The notes under the pieces: model-generated
The model's input: only the letters and a program-made list of their open reading frames with translations
The model's database searches: none
Told to the model about the DNA's origin: nothing
Shown: in pieces, positions 53,181 through 64,000 of the stretch
Layout: each line of letters starts with the position of its first letter
Numbering within the stretch: position 1 is the stretch's first letter
Made by a program: the position numbers and the translations under genes
Origin: Clostridiaceae bacterium BL-3
GTDB taxonomy: Bacteria > Bacillota > Clostridia > Clostridiales > Clostridiaceae
NCBI GenBank assembly: GCA_902809985.1
Contig: CADDXC010000001.1
Location: forward strand, 2,604,001 to 2,668,000
Reading direction: 5' to 3'
DNA: 64,000 nt

Positions 53181-56003
53181 TTATAACATTTCTTTTAAAT
53201 ATTGTCCCGTATAGGAGCTTTTATTTTTAGCTATTTGTTCTGGAGTGCCAGTACAAATAACGGTGCCGCCTTTTTCTCCGCCTTCAGGTCCAAGATCAAT
53301 GATATAATCTGCACACTTTATAACTTCTAGATTGTGTTCTATAACTACCACCGTATTACCTACATTTACAATTCTCTGGAGTATATTTATAAGTTTACTC
53401 ACATCATCTATATGAAGCCCCGTAGTAGGCTCATCCAGTATATACAGTGTTTTTCCAGTACTTCTCTTGGACAATTCATAAGCTAATTTAATCCTCTGAG
53501 CTTCTCCTCCAGACAATTGTGTAGAAGGCTGCCCTAATTTAATGTATCCAAGTCCTACGTCTGCCAATGTCTGTAATTTATTTTTTATTCTAGGTATATT
53601 CTCAAAAAACTCCAGGGCCTCTTCCACCGTCATATTTAGTACATCATCAATATTCCTATTTTTATATTTTACCTGGAGAGTTTCCCTATTATACCTTTTT
53701 CCCTTACATACTTCACAGGGTACATATACATCTGACAAAAACTGCATCTCTATTTTTATTATCCCATCACCGCTGCAGGCTTCGCACCTGCCGCCTTTTA
53801 CATTAAAACTAAACCGTCCCGGTTTATATCCCCTCATTTTAGCTTCCGCCGTATTTGAAAACACTTCTCTTATTATATCAAATACTCCTGTATAGGTGGC
53901 AGGATTTGATCTGGGGGTTCTTCCTATGGGACTTTGATCTATATTTATGATCTTATCTATATTCTCTACACCGAGAATGCTGTCATAAGCTCCCGGATTA
54001 TCTTTCGAATTGTTCAATTTCTTATGCAGGGCCTTATATAATATTTCATTCACCAAAGTACTTTTTCCCGATCCGGATACTCCAGTAACGCAATTAAATA
54101 TTCCCAGCGGGAAATCCACATCTATATTTTTCAAATTATTCTGCCTGGCCCCTATTACTTTTATAAACTTGCCGCTGCCTTTTCTCCTCTGTTTGGGAAC
54201 TTCTATTTTCTTCTTGCCCGTCAAGTACTGCCCCGTTATAGATCTTTCACAATTCATGATATCTGAAATAGGCCCCGCTGCCACTACTTCCCCACCATGC
54301 TCTCCTGCTCCAGGTCCTATGTCAACTATAAAATCTGCCTGCTTCATGGTATCTTCATCATGTTCCACAACTATAAGAGTATTCCCTACATCTCTCAGAT
54401 GCTTCAATGTAGCAATAAGCCTATCATTATCCCTCTGGTGAAGTCCTATGCTTGGTTCATCCAATATGTAGAGTACACCTACCAGCCCGGAACCTATCTG
54501 AGTGGCAAGTCTTATCCTCTGTGCTTCTCCTCCGGACAGTGTTCCAGCTGTTCTCGAAAGGGTCAGATAATCCAATCCCACGTCTATTAAAAACTGAAGT
54601 CTGCTGTTTATTTCCTTAAGTACCTGATCACTTATTAGCCTATCCTTTTCCGACAGCTCTATTTCCTTGAAAAATTTCAGTTCGTCTTTTATGGACATAC
54701 TAGAGAGCTCAAATATATTTTTTCCACCCACTGTAACAGACAGTGCAGCTGGATTCAATCTAGCTCCCTTACATGTTGGGCATGGGTTATCACTCATGTA
54801 ATTTTCTATTTCCCTTTTTATATAGTCGGAATTTGTCTCCATGTATCTTCTCTTTAAGTTATTCACCACTCCTTCAAAAGAATGATTGAATTCCATTATC
54901 CTATTATCCTTTTTATATCTTACTCTTACCTTTTCTCCCCTGAGTCCGTACAGGAGTATATCTAAAACTTTCGGGCTGAGTTTTTCTATTGGAGTGTCCA
55001 ATTTAAATTTATACTTGTTGGAAAGGGCCTTCAATATACTGAAAGTCCAGGAATCCTCTTTTAAGCTTCCTTCTCCCCAGGGCATTACAGCCCCCCCAAG
55101 TATACTCTTTTTTTTGTCAGGTATGACCAAATTTTCGTCTATTTCAAGAAGAGTTCCAAGTCCGTCACAGGTATCACATTTTCCAAAAGGTGAATTGAAA
55201 GAAAAAGTTCTAGGAGTGATTTCTCCTATACTTATACCACAGTCAGGACATGCAAACTTTTCACTAAAAAGCACATCCTCTCCACCTAAAACATTTATTA
55301 TAACTACACCTTCTGACAATTTAAGAGCAGTTTCAATAGAACCTGCTAATCTGCTTCTTATGTCATTTTTGATTATTAACCTGTCTATGACCACCTCAAT
55401 GGTATGCTTTTTATTCTTCTCAAGTTTTACCTCTTCATCTTCCAAATCAACTACATCACCGTCAATTCTTGCTCTTATAAATCCGTTTTTGACTATATTG
55501 TCCAATACTTTCACATGTTCTCCCTTTCTCCCTTTAATTATGGGAGAAAGTACCTGTATTCTGGTTTTTTCAGGCATGCCCAAAATTCTATCTACCATCT
55601 GATCCACCGTCTGCTGTGATATCTCTCTACCGCATTTAGGGCAATGTGGTACACCTATACGTGCATATAGAAGTCTCAGATAGTCATATATCTCAGTAAC
55701 AGTCCCTACAGTAGAACGTGGATTCCTGCTGGTTGTCTTCTGATCTATGGATATTGCAGGGGATAGACCTTCAATGTATTCTACATCAGGTTTATCCATC
55801 TGGCCCAAAAACTGCCTGGCATAAGCAGACAATGACTCTACATATCTCCTCTGCCCTTCCGCATATAAAGTATCAAAAGCTAATGAGGATTTTCCCGATC
55901 CTGAAAGTCCGGTAAAAACTATCAATTTATCTCTAGGTATAGTTAAGCTCACATTCTTCAAATTGTGTACTTTAGCACCTTTTATCACTATGCTATCTTT
56001 CAT
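53181..56003 (-). CDS. uvrA: Excinuclease ABC subunit A
   Basis: A 940-residue damage-sensing ATPase. Two ABC modules are visible: [20 protein letters not shown] with [20 protein letters not shown], and [20 protein letters not shown] with [20 protein letters not shown]. Zinc-finger Cys groups are [13 protein letters not shown] with CDTCDGLGT and [19 protein letters not shown] with CEVCKGKRY. Full length. It is 31 bases downstream of uvrB with AAGGAG, the normal uvrB-uvrA operon order for clostridia. Confidence 0.98.
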   Translation of the reverse strand: MKDSIVIKGAKVHNLKNVSLTIPRDKLIVFTGLSGSGKSSLAFDTLYAEGQRRYVESLSAYARQFLGQMDKPDVEYIEGLSPAISIDQKTTSRNPRSTVGTVTEIYDYLRLLYARIGVPHCPKCGREISQQTVDQMVDRILGMPEKTRIQVLSPIIKGRKGEHVKVLDNIVKNGFIRARIDGDVVDLEDEEVKLEKNKKHTIEVVIDRLIIKNDIRSRLAGSIETALKLSEGVVIINVLGGEDVLFSEKFACPDCGISIGEITPRTFSFNSPFGKCDTCDGLGTLLEIDENLVIPDKKKSILGGAVMPWGEGSLKEDSWTFSILKALSNKYKFKLDTPIEKLSPKVLDILLYGLRGEKVRVRYKKDNRIMEFNHSFEGVVNNLKRRYMETNSDYIKREIENYMSDNPCPTCKGARLNPAALSVTVGGKNIFELSSMSIKDELKFFKEIELSEKDRLISDQVLKEINSRLQFLIDVGLDYLTLSRTAGTLSGGEAQRIRLATQIGSGLVGVLYILDEPSIGLHQRDNDRLIATLKHLRDVGNTLIVVEHDEDTMKQADFIVDIGPGAGEHGGEVVAAGPISDIMNCERSITGQYLTGKKKIEVPKQRRKGSGKFIKVIGARQNNLKNIDVDFPLGIFNCVTGVSGSGKSTLVNEILYKALHKKLNNSKDNPGAYDSILGVENIDKIINIDQSPIGRTPRSNPATYTGVFDIIREVFSNTAEAKMRGYKPGRFSFNVKGGRCEACSGDGIIKIEMQFLSDVYVPCEVCKGKRYNRETLQVKYKNRNIDDVLNMTVEEALEFFENIPRIKNKLQTLADVGLGYIKLGQPSTQLSGGEAQRIKLAYELSKRSTGKTLYILDEPTTGLHIDDVSKLINILQRIVNVGNTVVVIEHNLEVIKCADYIIDLGPEGGEKGGTVICTGTPEQIAKNKSSYTGQYLKEML

Positions 56004-56034
56004 TGGTTTAACTCCTTAGGTATTTCGATTATAT

Positions 56035-58026
56035 TTATACAAGCTTTTTATTTTTCTGCTTTTTCAGCTTTGTTATTATATCCCTCAATTTTGCAGCTTC
56101 TTCAAACCTCAGTTCTTTAGCTGCCGTCCTCATCTGTTTCTCATGGGTCTTTATAAGTTCATCTATTTTTTCATTATCGGCCTCTACAGCTTCCTTTAAA
56201 CTATTATATTCCTGTTTTTCTTCCAAAACCATAGTTGACTCTATAACTTCTCTTATATCTTTGTGTATAGTCGTAGGTGTAATACCATTTTTCTCATTAT
56301 AGGCCATCTGTATTTTTCTTCTCCTTTTAGTCTCGCTTATAGCCTTATCCATGGAATTGGTGATAGTATCCGCATACATTATAACTCTGCTTTCAGAATT
56401 TCTGGCAGCCCTTCCTATAGTTTGTATAAGTGATCTCTCCGATCTTAAAAAGCCCTCTTTATCCGCATCCAAAATGGCAACCAATGCAACCTCCGGTATG
56501 TCAAGCCCCTCCCTTAAAAGATTGATACCAACTAAAACTTCAAATTCGCCCTTTCTCAAATCCCTTATTATCTTCATTCTATCTATTGTTGATATATCTG
56601 AATGTAAATATCTAGCTCTTATATCCATGTTCTTAAAATAATCCGTCAAATCCTCTGCCATCTTTTTTGTAAGAGTGGTTACAAGGGTTCTAAAACCTTT
56701 AGATGAGGTTTCTCTTATATTATTGTAAAGATCATCTATCTGCCCTTTAATGGGTTTTACTATGATTTCCGGATCCAAAAGTCCCGTAGGTCTCAATATC
56801 TGTTCAGCTACATTTTGCGAATGTTCCAGTTCATAATCCGAAGGGGTGGCGCTTACAAACACCACCTGATTTATTTTTTTCTCAAACTCCCCAAATTTAA
56901 GTGGTCTATTATCATAGGCCGAAGGAAGTCTAAAACCGTATTGTACCAGGGAGTCCTTCCTTGATTTATCCCCTGCATACATGGCTTTCACCTGAGGAAG
57001 AGTAACATGACTTTCATCTATAAATAAAAGAAAATCCTTTGGAAAATAATCTATAAGAGTCTGGGGTGGAGTTCCCTTTGCCCTGCCGTCCAATATTCTG
57101 GAATAATTTTCAATTCCACTGCAGTATCCAACTTCACGTATCATCTCTATATCAAAATTAGTCCTCTGTTTCAACCTCTGGGCTTCAAGTAATTTGTCCT
57201 GGGATGTGAGTTCTTCAAGTCTGTCTTCAAGCTCCTCTTCTATTTTATTTATAGCTATTTCAAGCCTTTCCCTGGATGTAGCAAAGTGAGATGCCGGGAA
57301 TATGGAAACATGATTTCTAATTCCAATGGTTTTTCCTGTAAGTACGTCAAATTCTCTTATTCTATCAATTTCATCTCCAAAAAACTCCACTCTTATTCCA
57401 TGATCCGTAGATGAAGCCGGAAATATGTCTACTATATCCCCTTTTACTCTAAAAGTTCCCCTCACAAAATTTATGTCATTTCTTTCATATTGAATTTCCA
57501 CTAATTTTTTCAACACATCATCCCTGTTTTTTATCATACCCGGTCTTAGGGACAACGTCAGCTTCTTATACTCTTCCGGATTACCAAGTCCATAAATACA
57601 GGATACTGAGGCCACTACTACAACGTCTTTTCTCTCCAAAAGGGCAGAAGTAGCTGAGTGCCTTAACTTATCTATCTCATCATTTATGGAAGCATCTTTT
57701 TCTATATATGTATCTGTCTGAGGTATATAAGCTTCTGGTTGATAGTAATCATAGTATGATACAAAATATTCCACACTGTTTTCAGGAAAAAATTCTCTAA
57801 ATTCCGAACACAATTGTGATGCCAGAGTTTTATTATGAGCTAGTACAAGAGTGGGCTTTTGTACCCTTTCTATTATATTTGCCATGGTAAAAGTCTTGCC
57901 CGAACCAGTTACACCAAGTAGTGTCTGAAATTTATCTCCTTTTAAAATACCTTTTGTTATACCATCTATTGCTTCAGGCTGATCACCCGTAGGTTTAAAT
58001 TTAGAATGTATTTTAAATTTTCCCAT
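56035..58026 (-). CDS. uvrB: Excinuclease ABC subunit B
   Basis: A 663-residue helicase-like damage verifier. Motifs are [20 protein letters not shown] (Walker A), the beta-hairpin [60 protein letters not shown] and [20 protein letters not shown]. The C-terminal UVR segment that binds UvrC is [20 protein letters not shown]. It follows the MinJ-like gene by two bases, so repair and division genes share a transcript here. I see no clear SOS box in the adjoining gaps. Confidence 0.98.
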   Translation of the reverse strand: MGKFKIHSKFKPTGDQPEAIDGITKGILKGDKFQTLLGVTGSGKTFTMANIIERVQKPTLVLAHNKTLASQLCSEFREFFPENSVEYFVSYYDYYQPEAYIPQTDTYIEKDASINDEIDKLRHSATSALLERKDVVVVASVSCIYGLGNPEEYKKLTLSLRPGMIKNRDDVLKKLVEIQYERNDINFVRGTFRVKGDIVDIFPASSTDHGIRVEFFGDEIDRIREFDVLTGKTIGIRNHVSIFPASHFATSRERLEIAINKIEEELEDRLEELTSQDKLLEAQRLKQRTNFDIEMIREVGYCSGIENYSRILDGRAKGTPPQTLIDYFPKDFLLFIDESHVTLPQVKAMYAGDKSRKDSLVQYGFRLPSAYDNRPLKFGEFEKKINQVVFVSATPSDYELEHSQNVAEQILRPTGLLDPEIIVKPIKGQIDDLYNNIRETSSKGFRTLVTTLTKKMAEDLTDYFKNMDIRARYLHSDISTIDRMKIIRDLRKGEFEVLVGINLLREGLDIPEVALVAILDADKEGFLRSERSLIQTIGRAARNSESRVIMYADTITNSMDKAISETKRRRKIQMAYNEKNGITPTTIHKDIREVIESTMVLEEKQEYNSLKEAVEADNEKIDELIKTHEKQMRTAAKELRFEEAAKLRDIITKLKKQKNKKLV

Positions 58027-58028
58027 TT

Positions 58029-59318
58029 TTAATCATCCTTATCTTTATTTTTTATCTTGTTCAGTACATCAGAAAATTTATTCTTATCCAATTTTATCAC
58101 CATACTATTCTGAGGTATTTTTCTTGGTACAAACACTATGCCTAATTTTTTATCTTCATTCATTTTACTGTAACTTACCTGCTCAAAATTTCCTGCTTCC
58201 TTTTTTACCTTGAGCCATATAAAATTTGAACATTTTCTGATAACTTCTGCTATCTTATCTTCATTGTCGATTTTCTCATTATTTATTTCCACCAACATAT
58301 CCCCACTTCTAATTCCCATTTCATTGGCAGGAGAATTAGGTGCAACTGCAAGTACCATTATACCCTCACTGCTGCTTACATACTTTGGTACTCCCTTTAC
58401 TTCTAAATGCCTTTGAAACATTATAATTCCCTCATGAGCCACCGGTGCAAATATAACCACTAAAAACTTCAACCAAATATTCAAAACTGCAAGTTGAGCC
58501 ATGCCGAATAAAATAACACTATATAATATTATTAGGCCTCCTGATAAAAACGATTTTTCCTTAGTATCTCTTGTAAAAGTCACACTATTGTATCCCATCA
58601 CTGCATAAAATGGTATTAAAGATACCACCGCACTTTTTAATATATCATATGGAATGGAACTGTTTATAAGCGGCCACCATGTAGGAACAGCTACCTGCCA
58701 GGAGCTTCCTATCATCGTTCTGCTGTGAATTATAAAAAATACGGCTATCGGAATTGTCCAATATCTTTGAAGGGCAAATCCTCCTACTATATTCCCATTT
58801 TTACTTGAAAAAACAGGAACTGCACCCTTTTTCCCATCCAGTATAATCAAAATTCCCTCTACAAAATGCAATATAGCTACCATGCTCATAAGCGCCACCA
58901 CATCTATTTTTAAAAAATCCAGATTGGGAATGTTAAAAGTTTGGGAAGACATGGCCAATATAAGGCTTAAAAATCCCAATATTGCTCCAGAATAGGAAAA
59001 GCATATAAATCTCACATTAAAAAACATAAAAACGATAGATGCCAAAAATATTAAATCTACAGCTGAATCTTCGTCAAAAACCACCCCTAAATATGACATA
59101 ATAACACTGGCCAATATGCCTCCAAAAATTCCTATCACAATTTGAGATATTGTAAGTTCAAAAGGAGAATTGATTCCCTCTCCAATTATCATTTTTTGCA
59201 TTATAACTGTCTGTTTATTCTTTCTATATAATGTAAACACCAAAATAGCTAGAATTAACACTAAATAGGGTTCCGTCAGTGCAAAAGCTATAGATTTCAA
59301 CGTGTACAATAATATCAT
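58029..59318 (-). CDS. minJ: MinJ-like multi-pass membrane protein with C-terminal PDZ domain
   Basis: A 429-residue protein with about eight membrane helices (from [20 protein letters not shown]) and a cytosolic PDZ domain near the end ([40 protein letters not shown]). Bacillus MinJ has the same layout and lies in the same neighbourhood (uvrA-uvrB ... minJ ... ctpB-ftsX-ftsE), where it links DivIVA to MinD. The assignment rests on topology and synteny, so the symbol is tentative. The family is often labelled only as a PDZ protein. Confidence 0.7.
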   Translation of the reverse strand: MILLYTLKSIAFALTEPYLVLILAILVFTLYRKNKQTVIMQKMIIGEGINSPFELTISQIVIGIFGGILASVIMSYLGVVFDEDSAVDLIFLASIVFMFFNVRFICFSYSGAILGFLSLILAMSSQTFNIPNLDFLKIDVVALMSMVAILHFVEGILIILDGKKGAVPVFSSKNGNIVGGFALQRYWTIPIAVFFIIHSRTMIGSSWQVAVPTWWPLINSSIPYDILKSAVVSLIPFYAVMGYNSVTFTRDTKEKSFLSGGLIILYSVILFGMAQLAVLNIWLKFLVVIFAPVAHEGIIMFQRHLEVKGVPKYVSSSEGIMVLAVAPNSPANEMGIRSGDMLVEINNEKIDNEDKIAEVIRKCSNFIWLKVKKEAGNFEQVSYSKMNEDKKLGIVFVPRKIPQNSMVIKLDKNKFSDVLNKIKNKDKDD

Positions 59319-59345
59319 TAAAACTTAATTCCCCTCTCGCAAACT

Positions 59346-59374
59346 AAGTTAGACAGAAACCATCTGTCTAACTT
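59346..59374 (-). terminator. Hairpin between ctpB and the MinJ-like gene
   Basis: AAGTTAGACAGA and TCTGTCTAACTT form a perfect 12-bp stem with a 5-base loop. The minus-strand tail TAGTTTGCG is only partly T-rich, so it is either the ctpB terminator or an attenuator before the minJ-uvrB-uvrA genes. Confidence 0.6.
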
Positions 59375-59431
59375 AAAATCTCAAATATATTATAATTATA
59401 TATTCACATATCGTCAAAATTATCTACAATT

Positions 59432-60637
59432 CTATTTTATTTTATTTTTTGCTATATTTAAAGCTTTATTAAATTGTGGATCTTTATTTCTATCATAAGG
59501 TGAATTTTTAAGAACTTCGGGGTATTCCACTTTCACATCAGGTTTTATTCCCTTTTTGTGTATATTTTCACCATTTGGAGTATAGTATTTAGAAATAGTA
59601 ACCTTAAGTGCAGTCCCATCTCCTGTATCCAGAACGGTCTGAACGACTCCCTTTCCATAAGTCTTTTCTCCAACTAAAGTCCCAAGTTTATAATCTCTAA
59701 TTGCTCCCGAAAATATTTCCGAGGCACTGGCTGTATTCCCATTGGTAAGTACAGTTAAGGGCAGTCCGTTAAAATCTCCACCTTTTGATTTATATTCTTT
59801 TTTATTATTATACTTATCTATAGTGGAAACTATTACTTTGTCCTTCGGTACAAAATTGGAAATCATATCTACACATTGATCCAGCAGTCCCCCCGGATTA
59901 TCTCTCAAATCCACTATTAGTGATTTCATCCCCTGACTTCTCAATGTATTTAATTTATCCTTAAAACTTTTAGCTGTATTTTCATCAAACATAGACACCT
60001 GTATGTATCCTACATTATTTTGAAGCATCTCGCCAGTTACTGTAGAAATGTCTATCTTTTGTCTGTTGACTTTCACATTGAAGCTGCCTTTATTTTTTCT
60101 GTACAACGTAAGGGTAACTTCTGTATTTTCCTTACCCTTCATAAGCGATACAGCTTTATCAAGATCCTTTCCATTTACAGTAATCCCATTCACTTTTTGA
60201 ATTATATCATTTGCAATTATTCCTGCTTTTTTAGAAGGTGAACCATCAAACACACTCATTACTACAATATTGTTGTTTTTTGACGTAACCTGAATTCCTA
60301 TTCCACTGTAATTTCCTTCAGTTTGAACATTAAAATCATCATATTCTTTTTTATTCATAAATACAGTATATGGATCATTTAGTGACGAAGTCATTCCTTT
60401 AATGGCTCCCTCCACTAATGTATTATCATTTATAGGTCCATCGTAATATTTATACAATTGGTTTCTGACCTCAAATAACTTTGAAAATTCTCCCATTACA
60501 TTACTTTGAGTATTTTTTATAAAACTAGTAGTTCCAAACATTGTAAGAATATTTGTCACAAGTACAATAACTACAGTCCACGTTATCCATCTTTTTTTAC
60601 TTTTCAAACTATACACCTCGTTTTCTGAAACATTCAC
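59432..60637 (-). CDS. ctpB: S41 carboxy-terminal processing protease CtpB
   Basis: A 401-residue serine protease with an N-terminal membrane anchor (WITWTVVIVLVTNILTMFGT). A PDZ domain (GIGIQVTSKNNNIVVMSVFD to KKAGIIANDIIQKVNGITVN) is followed by the S41 core: SLIVDLRDNPGGLLDQCVDM, TNGNTASASEIFSGAIRDYK with the catalytic Ser, and GEKTYGKGVVQTVLDTGDGT with the Lys. In Bacillus CtpB cleaves SpoIVFA to trigger sigma-K activation in sporulation. The neighbourhood matches Bacillus. Confidence 0.94.
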   Translation of the reverse strand: MNVSENEVYSLKSKKRWITWTVVIVLVTNILTMFGTTSFIKNTQSNVMGEFSKLFEVRNQLYKYYDGPINDNTLVEGAIKGMTSSLNDPYTVFMNKKEYDDFNVQTEGNYSGIGIQVTSKNNNIVVMSVFDGSPSKKAGIIANDIIQKVNGITVNGKDLDKAVSLMKGKENTEVTLTLYRKNKGSFNVKVNRQKIDISTVTGEMLQNNVGYIQVSMFDENTAKSFKDKLNTLRSQGMKSLIVDLRDNPGGLLDQCVDMISNFVPKDKVIVSTIDKYNNKKEYKSKGGDFNGLPLTVLTNGNTASASEIFSGAIRDYKLGTLVGEKTYGKGVVQTVLDTGDGTALKVTISKYYTPNGENIHKKGIKPDVKVEYPEVLKNSPYDRNKDPQFNKALNIAKNKIK

Positions 60638-60770
60638 TATATAATAGTATTTATGTAAATCTTAAATAATTATAACACTAAAAAATAAATTTGCGGAAAT
60701 ATTTATAAATACTTTCAAGACAATTATAAAGTGATTGTTAGTTTTAGGTTGAGTTTGCTCATAAAACCAT

Positions 60771-60805
60771 AGAGGCTGTTTCAAATAAATTTCGAAACAA
60801 CCTCT
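60771..60805 (-). terminator. Terminator after ftsX
   Basis: On the minus strand AGAGGTTGTTTC pairs with GAAACAGCCTCT (one mismatch) around an 11-base loop, followed by ATGGTTTTAT. It separates ftsEX from ctpB. Confidence 0.6.
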
Positions 60806-60835
60806 AATAAACAGTTAATAAAAAGCTATGTCAAT

Positions 60836-61711
60836 TTAAACATTTAAAAATTTTCTAATAGACATTACACTTCCTGCTGCACCTATTATCACACCTGCTA
60901 AAATAAACAATCCAAACACAGTGGTAGCCACATAATGCGGGCTTATCAATTGCATCATTATAAATGCAGATGACGCCTTAGCATAAACTATCCTATACAG
61001 ATAATACAGTACTAAATTTGATACTATTGCCCCTATTACCCCTATTATTATACCTTCTATAATAAAAGGCCATCTTATGAACCAATCTGTAGCTCCAATA
61101 TATTTCATTATACCTATTTCTTTTCTTCTTGAATAAACTGTTATCTTTATTGTATTTCCTATTAAAAACAGTGAAACTCCTATGAGCAATACAAATATAA
61201 TACTTCCTGCCCACTTTATAGTTCTGGTTATAGTTACAATTTTATCTACAATACCTCTCCCATCCTGGATACTGTATATTCCAGGCATTCCTTTTATGTT
61301 GCTGACTACCTTGGAAATAATTTCCGGACTGCTAACTTTAACTATGTATGAACTTGGAATCGGATTGTCCTTATCTAGTCCCTCCACCAGTGATTTATTC
61401 TGATCTCCCAGTTGCTTTTTAAATTTATTCAGCGCCTCAGATTTTGTTTCATAGCTCAAATTGACTACTCCATCTATATTCTTTATCTTATCTTCAATAT
61501 CCCTTTTTTGAGACATAGTTATATTATCTTCCAAATACACTTTTGCTTCTACCTTAGACTGTATCTCCAATATTCCCTGTTTGATATTCAGCATTGTAAG
61601 CATAGATATTCCGAATATAAAAAGTGTAGCTGCTACTGTTGCCGCTGCTGCTATACTTATAGTCTTATTCCTCTTTAAACTTCTAAATGCATCTTTCACA
61701 AAAAACCCCAT
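60836..61711 (-). CDS. ftsX: Cell-division ABC transporter permease FtsX
   Basis: A 291-residue membrane protein starting MGFFVKDAFRSLKRNKTISI at 61711; GAGG lies nine bases upstream and the longer frame overlaps ftsE. Four membrane helices are visible: one near the N-terminus (IAAAATVAATLFIFGISML) and three after the extracellular loop (WAGSIIFVLLIGVSLFLIGN and following). The external part (VEAKVYLEDNITMSQKRDIE) contacts wall hydrolases. FtsEX regulates peptidoglycan hydrolysis during division or sporulation. Confidence 0.95.
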   Translation of the reverse strand: MGFFVKDAFRSLKRNKTISIAAAATVAATLFIFGISMLTMLNIKQGILEIQSKVEAKVYLEDNITMSQKRDIEDKIKNIDGVVNLSYETKSEALNKFKKQLGDQNKSLVEGLDKDNPIPSSYIVKVSSPEIISKVVSNIKGMPGIYSIQDGRGIVDKIVTITRTIKWAGSIIFVLLIGVSLFLIGNTIKITVYSRRKEIGIMKYIGATDWFIRWPFIIEGIIIGVIGAIVSNLVLYYLYRIVYAKASSAFIMMQLISPHYVATTVFGLFILAGVIIGAAGSVMSIRKFLNV

Positions 61712-61715
61712 GGCA

Positions 61716-62402
61716 CTAATCCTCATAACCGTATGCACCCCTCTGTTCATCTCTTACTATAATACCTTTTTCTATTGCTATAACTCTCTTTCTCATAGAA
61801 TTCACTATATTGCTTGCATGGGTTGCCATTAATATCGTAGTTCCAGCATGATTTATGTCATTTATAGTATCCATTATATCCATAGAAGTATCTGGATCTA
61901 AATTTCCTGTAGGTTCATCCGCTATCAGTATAGATGGATTATTTACTATAGCTCTTGCCAGAGAAATTCTCTGCTGCTCTCCACCCGAAAGCTCATGGGG
62001 AAAGGATCTATATTTGTTGGCAAGTCCAACCAGGGACAATACAATGGGGACCTTTTTCCTTATTTCTCTCAAGGGTGCTTCAATTACCCTCATGGCAAAA
62101 GCCACATTTTCATAAACATTGAGGGTTGGTATTAGCCTAAAATCCTGAAAAACAACTCCCAACCTTCTTCGATATAAGGGTATTTGATTTCTCTTTAGTT
62201 TCGTAATGTCTACATTATTAACTATTATATTTCCACTTGTAGGTTCAATTTCCTTTAAAATAGTTTTCACAAATGTAGTTTTTCCCGCACCGCTAGGTCC
62301 AACTAAAAACACAAATTCTCCCTTTTGGATATCCAGGTTTATATTAGACAATGCAAATATGTTGTTGTTGTAAACCTTGCTCACGTTTTTAAACTGTATC
62401 AT
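61716..62402 (-). CDS. ftsE: Cell-division ABC transporter ATP-binding protein FtsE
   Basis: A 228-residue ATPase with Walker A FLVGPSGAGKTTFVKTILKE, Q-loop VVFQDFRLIPTLNVYENVAF, signature ELSGGEQQRISLARAIVNNP and Walker B SILIADEPTGNLDPDTSMDI. It pairs with FtsX, whose start lies four bases past the ftsE stop. All ATPase motifs are intact. Confidence 0.97.
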   Translation of the reverse strand: MIQFKNVSKVYNNNIFALSNINLDIQKGEFVFLVGPSGAGKTTFVKTILKEIEPTSGNIIVNNVDITKLKRNQIPLYRRRLGVVFQDFRLIPTLNVYENVAFAMRVIEAPLREIRKKVPIVLSLVGLANKYRSFPHELSGGEQQRISLARAIVNNPSILIADEPTGNLDPDTSMDIMDTINDINHAGTTILMATHASNIVNSMRKRVIAIEKGIIVRDEQRGAYGYED

Positions 62403-62522
62403 TTAAACCTCTCCTTATATTTAACAAGTTTCCAAGCTTGCACATTACATCAAACATTATATCATAATAATGCAAAAAACCAAAAGTTAAATATATGAAA
62501 TTATTATTACGGAGAATTTAGC

Positions 62523-62553
62523 AAAAGAGATGCCCTATAAATCAGCATCTCTT
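62523..62553 (-). terminator. Terminator after the transketolase pair
   Basis: On the minus strand AAGAGATGC pairs with GCATCTCTT around a loop of about 11 bases, ending in TTTTGC. It lies about 12 bases past the stop at 62565. Confidence 0.65.
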
Positions 62554-62564
62554 CTAACCCATAT

Positions 62565-63506
62565 TTATTTTAAAGACAGTCCTTTTTTAACAGCTTTAAC
62601 TATATCATCTCCGGTCAACCCATAAGCTTTTAAAAGTTCATTGGGTTTTCCACTTTCCCCAAAAGTATCTTTAATGCCTATCCTTATAACTGGCGTAGGC
62701 AAATTTTCACTTAACACTTCACATACGGCAGAACCCAGCCCACCTATAATACTGTGTTCTTCCGCAGTTATAACTACACCGGTTTTTCTAGCAGTTTCCA
62801 CTATTGCTTCTTTGTCTATAGGTTTTATAGTATGTATATTCAAAACTGATACCTTTATTCCCTCTTCAGCCAGAGTATTATAGGCTTCCAATGCTGCCTC
62901 TACCATTATCCCTGTAGCAATTATAACTGCATCCTTTCCTTCCCTCATTTTTATAGCTTTCCCTATTTCAAATTTATAATCCTCATTATTATTTATAACG
63001 GAAACTTTAGATCTTCCAAGTCTCACATAACAGGGTCCTTTCACTTCAGCCACGGCTCTAACTGCTGCCTCTGTCTCCACTGCATCGCTAGGACAGATAA
63101 CTGTCATGTTGGGAATGCTCCTCATAAGGGATATGTCCTCTACCGACTGATGGGAGGCCCCGTCTTCGCCTACTGTAAGTCCTGCATGAGTAGCACATAT
63201 TTTAACATTTAAGTTTGGATAGCATATGGAGTTTCTTATCTGTTCAAAGGCTCTCCCAGTAGCAAACATGGCAAAAGTGCTTACAAAGGGTATCTTATCA
63301 CAGGTGGATATCCCAGCTGCCACCGCCATCATATTGGCTTCTGCTATTCCCATATCCATAAACCTTTCAGGATAAGCTTTTTTAAATCCGGCAGTCTTGG
63401 TGGATTTCGAAAGGTCTGCATCAAAGACCACTACTTTTTTATTTTCAGCTCCCAATTCTACAAGAGCTTTCCCATAAGCTTCTCTAGTTGCTATTTTATT
63501 TGACAT
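62565..63506 (-). CDS. Transketolase, C-terminal subunit
   Basis: A 313-residue protein covering the pyrimidine-binding and C-terminal domains of transketolase: TREAYGKALVELGAENKKVV, DMGIAEANMMAVAAGISTCD with the catalytic Glu, FVSTFAMFATGRAFEQIRNS, THAGLTVGEDGASHQSVEDI and ITAEEHSIIGGLGSAVCEVL. Split transketolases are common in clostridia and archaea. The start overlaps the stop of the N-terminal half by one base, so the two are made together and form one enzyme of the pentose phosphate pathway. Confidence 0.93.
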   Translation of the reverse strand: MSNKIATREAYGKALVELGAENKKVVVFDADLSKSTKTAGFKKAYPERFMDMGIAEANMMAVAAGISTCDKIPFVSTFAMFATGRAFEQIRNSICYPNLNVKICATHAGLTVGEDGASHQSVEDISLMRSIPNMTVICPSDAVETEAAVRAVAEVKGPCYVRLGRSKVSVINNNEDYKFEIGKAIKMREGKDAVIIATGIMVEAALEAYNTLAEEGIKVSVLNIHTIKPIDKEAIVETARKTGVVITAEEHSIIGGLGSAVCEVLSENLPTPVIRIGIKDTFGESGKPNELLKAYGLTGDDIVKAVKKGLSLK

Positions 63507-64000
63507 TACTCTTCACCTCCTATATCCCTTAATGCCTCTTCGCATTGTTCTATGTTGGGTGCAGAGCCATGCCACCCTACCTGATTTTCCATGAAGGATA
63601 CCCCCTTGCCCTTGACAGTCTTACAAACTATAGCAGTTGGTTTATCTTTAACTGATTTCGCCTCTTCAATAGCATCTATAATCTGCTTAAAATCATGTCC
63701 ATTTATTTCTATAACATGCCACTTAAAGGCTTTAAATTTTTCTCCGATGGGATAAGCAGACATTACCTCTTCACAGGTGCCGTCTATCTGAAGTCCATTT
63801 GCATCTATGAAAGCTGTCAAATTATCCAACTTATAATGAGCTGCAGCCATAGAAGCTTCCCAGACTTCACCTTCTTCAAGTTCGCCATCTCCCAACAAGG
63901 TATAAACTCTATAACTTTTTTTATCGATTTTACCGCCAAGTGCCATACCAACAGCAGCAGATATTCCTTGTCCCAAGGATCCCGTAGACATATCAACACC
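63506..64000 (-). CDS. Transketolase, N-terminal subunit (partial, start off right edge)
   Basis: The visible 164 residues are the end of the thiamine-pyrophosphate-binding half. They read [20 protein letters not shown], the TPP/metal motif [20 protein letters not shown] with [15 protein letters not shown], then [20 protein letters not shown] and [20 protein letters not shown]. The frame stays open to base 64000, so the N-terminus (about 110 residues) lies outside the window. Confidence 0.93.
   Translation of the reverse strand, partial: GVDMSTGSLGQGISAAVGMALGGKIDKKSYRVYTLLGDGELEEGEVWEASMAAAHYKLDNLTAFIDANGLQIDGTCEEVMSAYPIGEKFKAFKWHVIEINGHDFKQIIDAIEEAKSVKDKPTAIVCKTVKGKGVSFMENQVGWHGSAPNIEQCEEALRDIGGEE

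Overview
The window is from a low-GC Gram-positive bacterium, most likely a Clostridium sensu stricto. The evidence is the chromosomal gene order (rlmD, pfkA-pyk, dnaE, ytoI-like, whiA, yvcK, rapZ, murB, uvrC, FHA-SEDS-PBP, uvrA, uvrB, minJ-like, ctpB, ftsX, ftsE), a transketolase split into two genes, strong AGGAGG ribosome binding sites and AT-rich DNA. The species cannot be fixed by reading alone.

Region 1 (1 to about 24.7 kb, all minus strand) is a tailed-phage prophage, read from high to low coordinates. It begins with an XRE repressor and an ImmA/IrrE peptidase, followed by two sigma-region-4-like regulators. The replication module holds two small proteins, a DUF2800 nuclease, a DUF2815 protein, a family A DNA polymerase split by an intein, a PrimPol-VapE primase-helicase, a VRR-NUC, a SNF2 helicase and a DUF1492 protein. 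Next come a KilA-N protein, a small Cys-rich protein with an HNH nuclease, and an unusual block: HTH/zinc protein, ParB-methyltransferase, amidoligase, gamma-glutamylcyclotransferase, Cys-rich protein and DUF5049. The packaging and head genes follow: small and large terminase, portal, ClpP-like protease and HK97 capsid, which runs off the left edge. A DarT-DarG toxin-antitoxin pair sits between large terminase and portal.

Region 2 (about 24.8 to 32.3 kb) is an AT-rich accessory block. It has three unrecognised minus-strand genes, then a divergent plus-strand type III restriction-modification operon. The mod gene is frameshifted and also has an altered catalytic motif; res looks intact. A perfect 34-bp palindrome overlaps the likely mod promoter. 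I see no integrase between the repressor and the chromosomal genes.

Region 3 (32.5 to 64 kb) is conserved chromosome, almost all minus strand. It covers rRNA methylation, lower glycolysis (pfkA-pyk), replication (dnaE), envelope and division control (whiA, yvcK, rapZ, murB, SEDS/PBP, MinJ-like, FtsEX, CtpB), nucleotide excision repair (uvrA, uvrB, uvrC) and the transketolase pair at the right edge. The only plus-strand gene there is a small acidic ORF at 34323 with its own consensus promoter and terminator. No tRNA, rRNA, CRISPR array or insertion sequence was seen.
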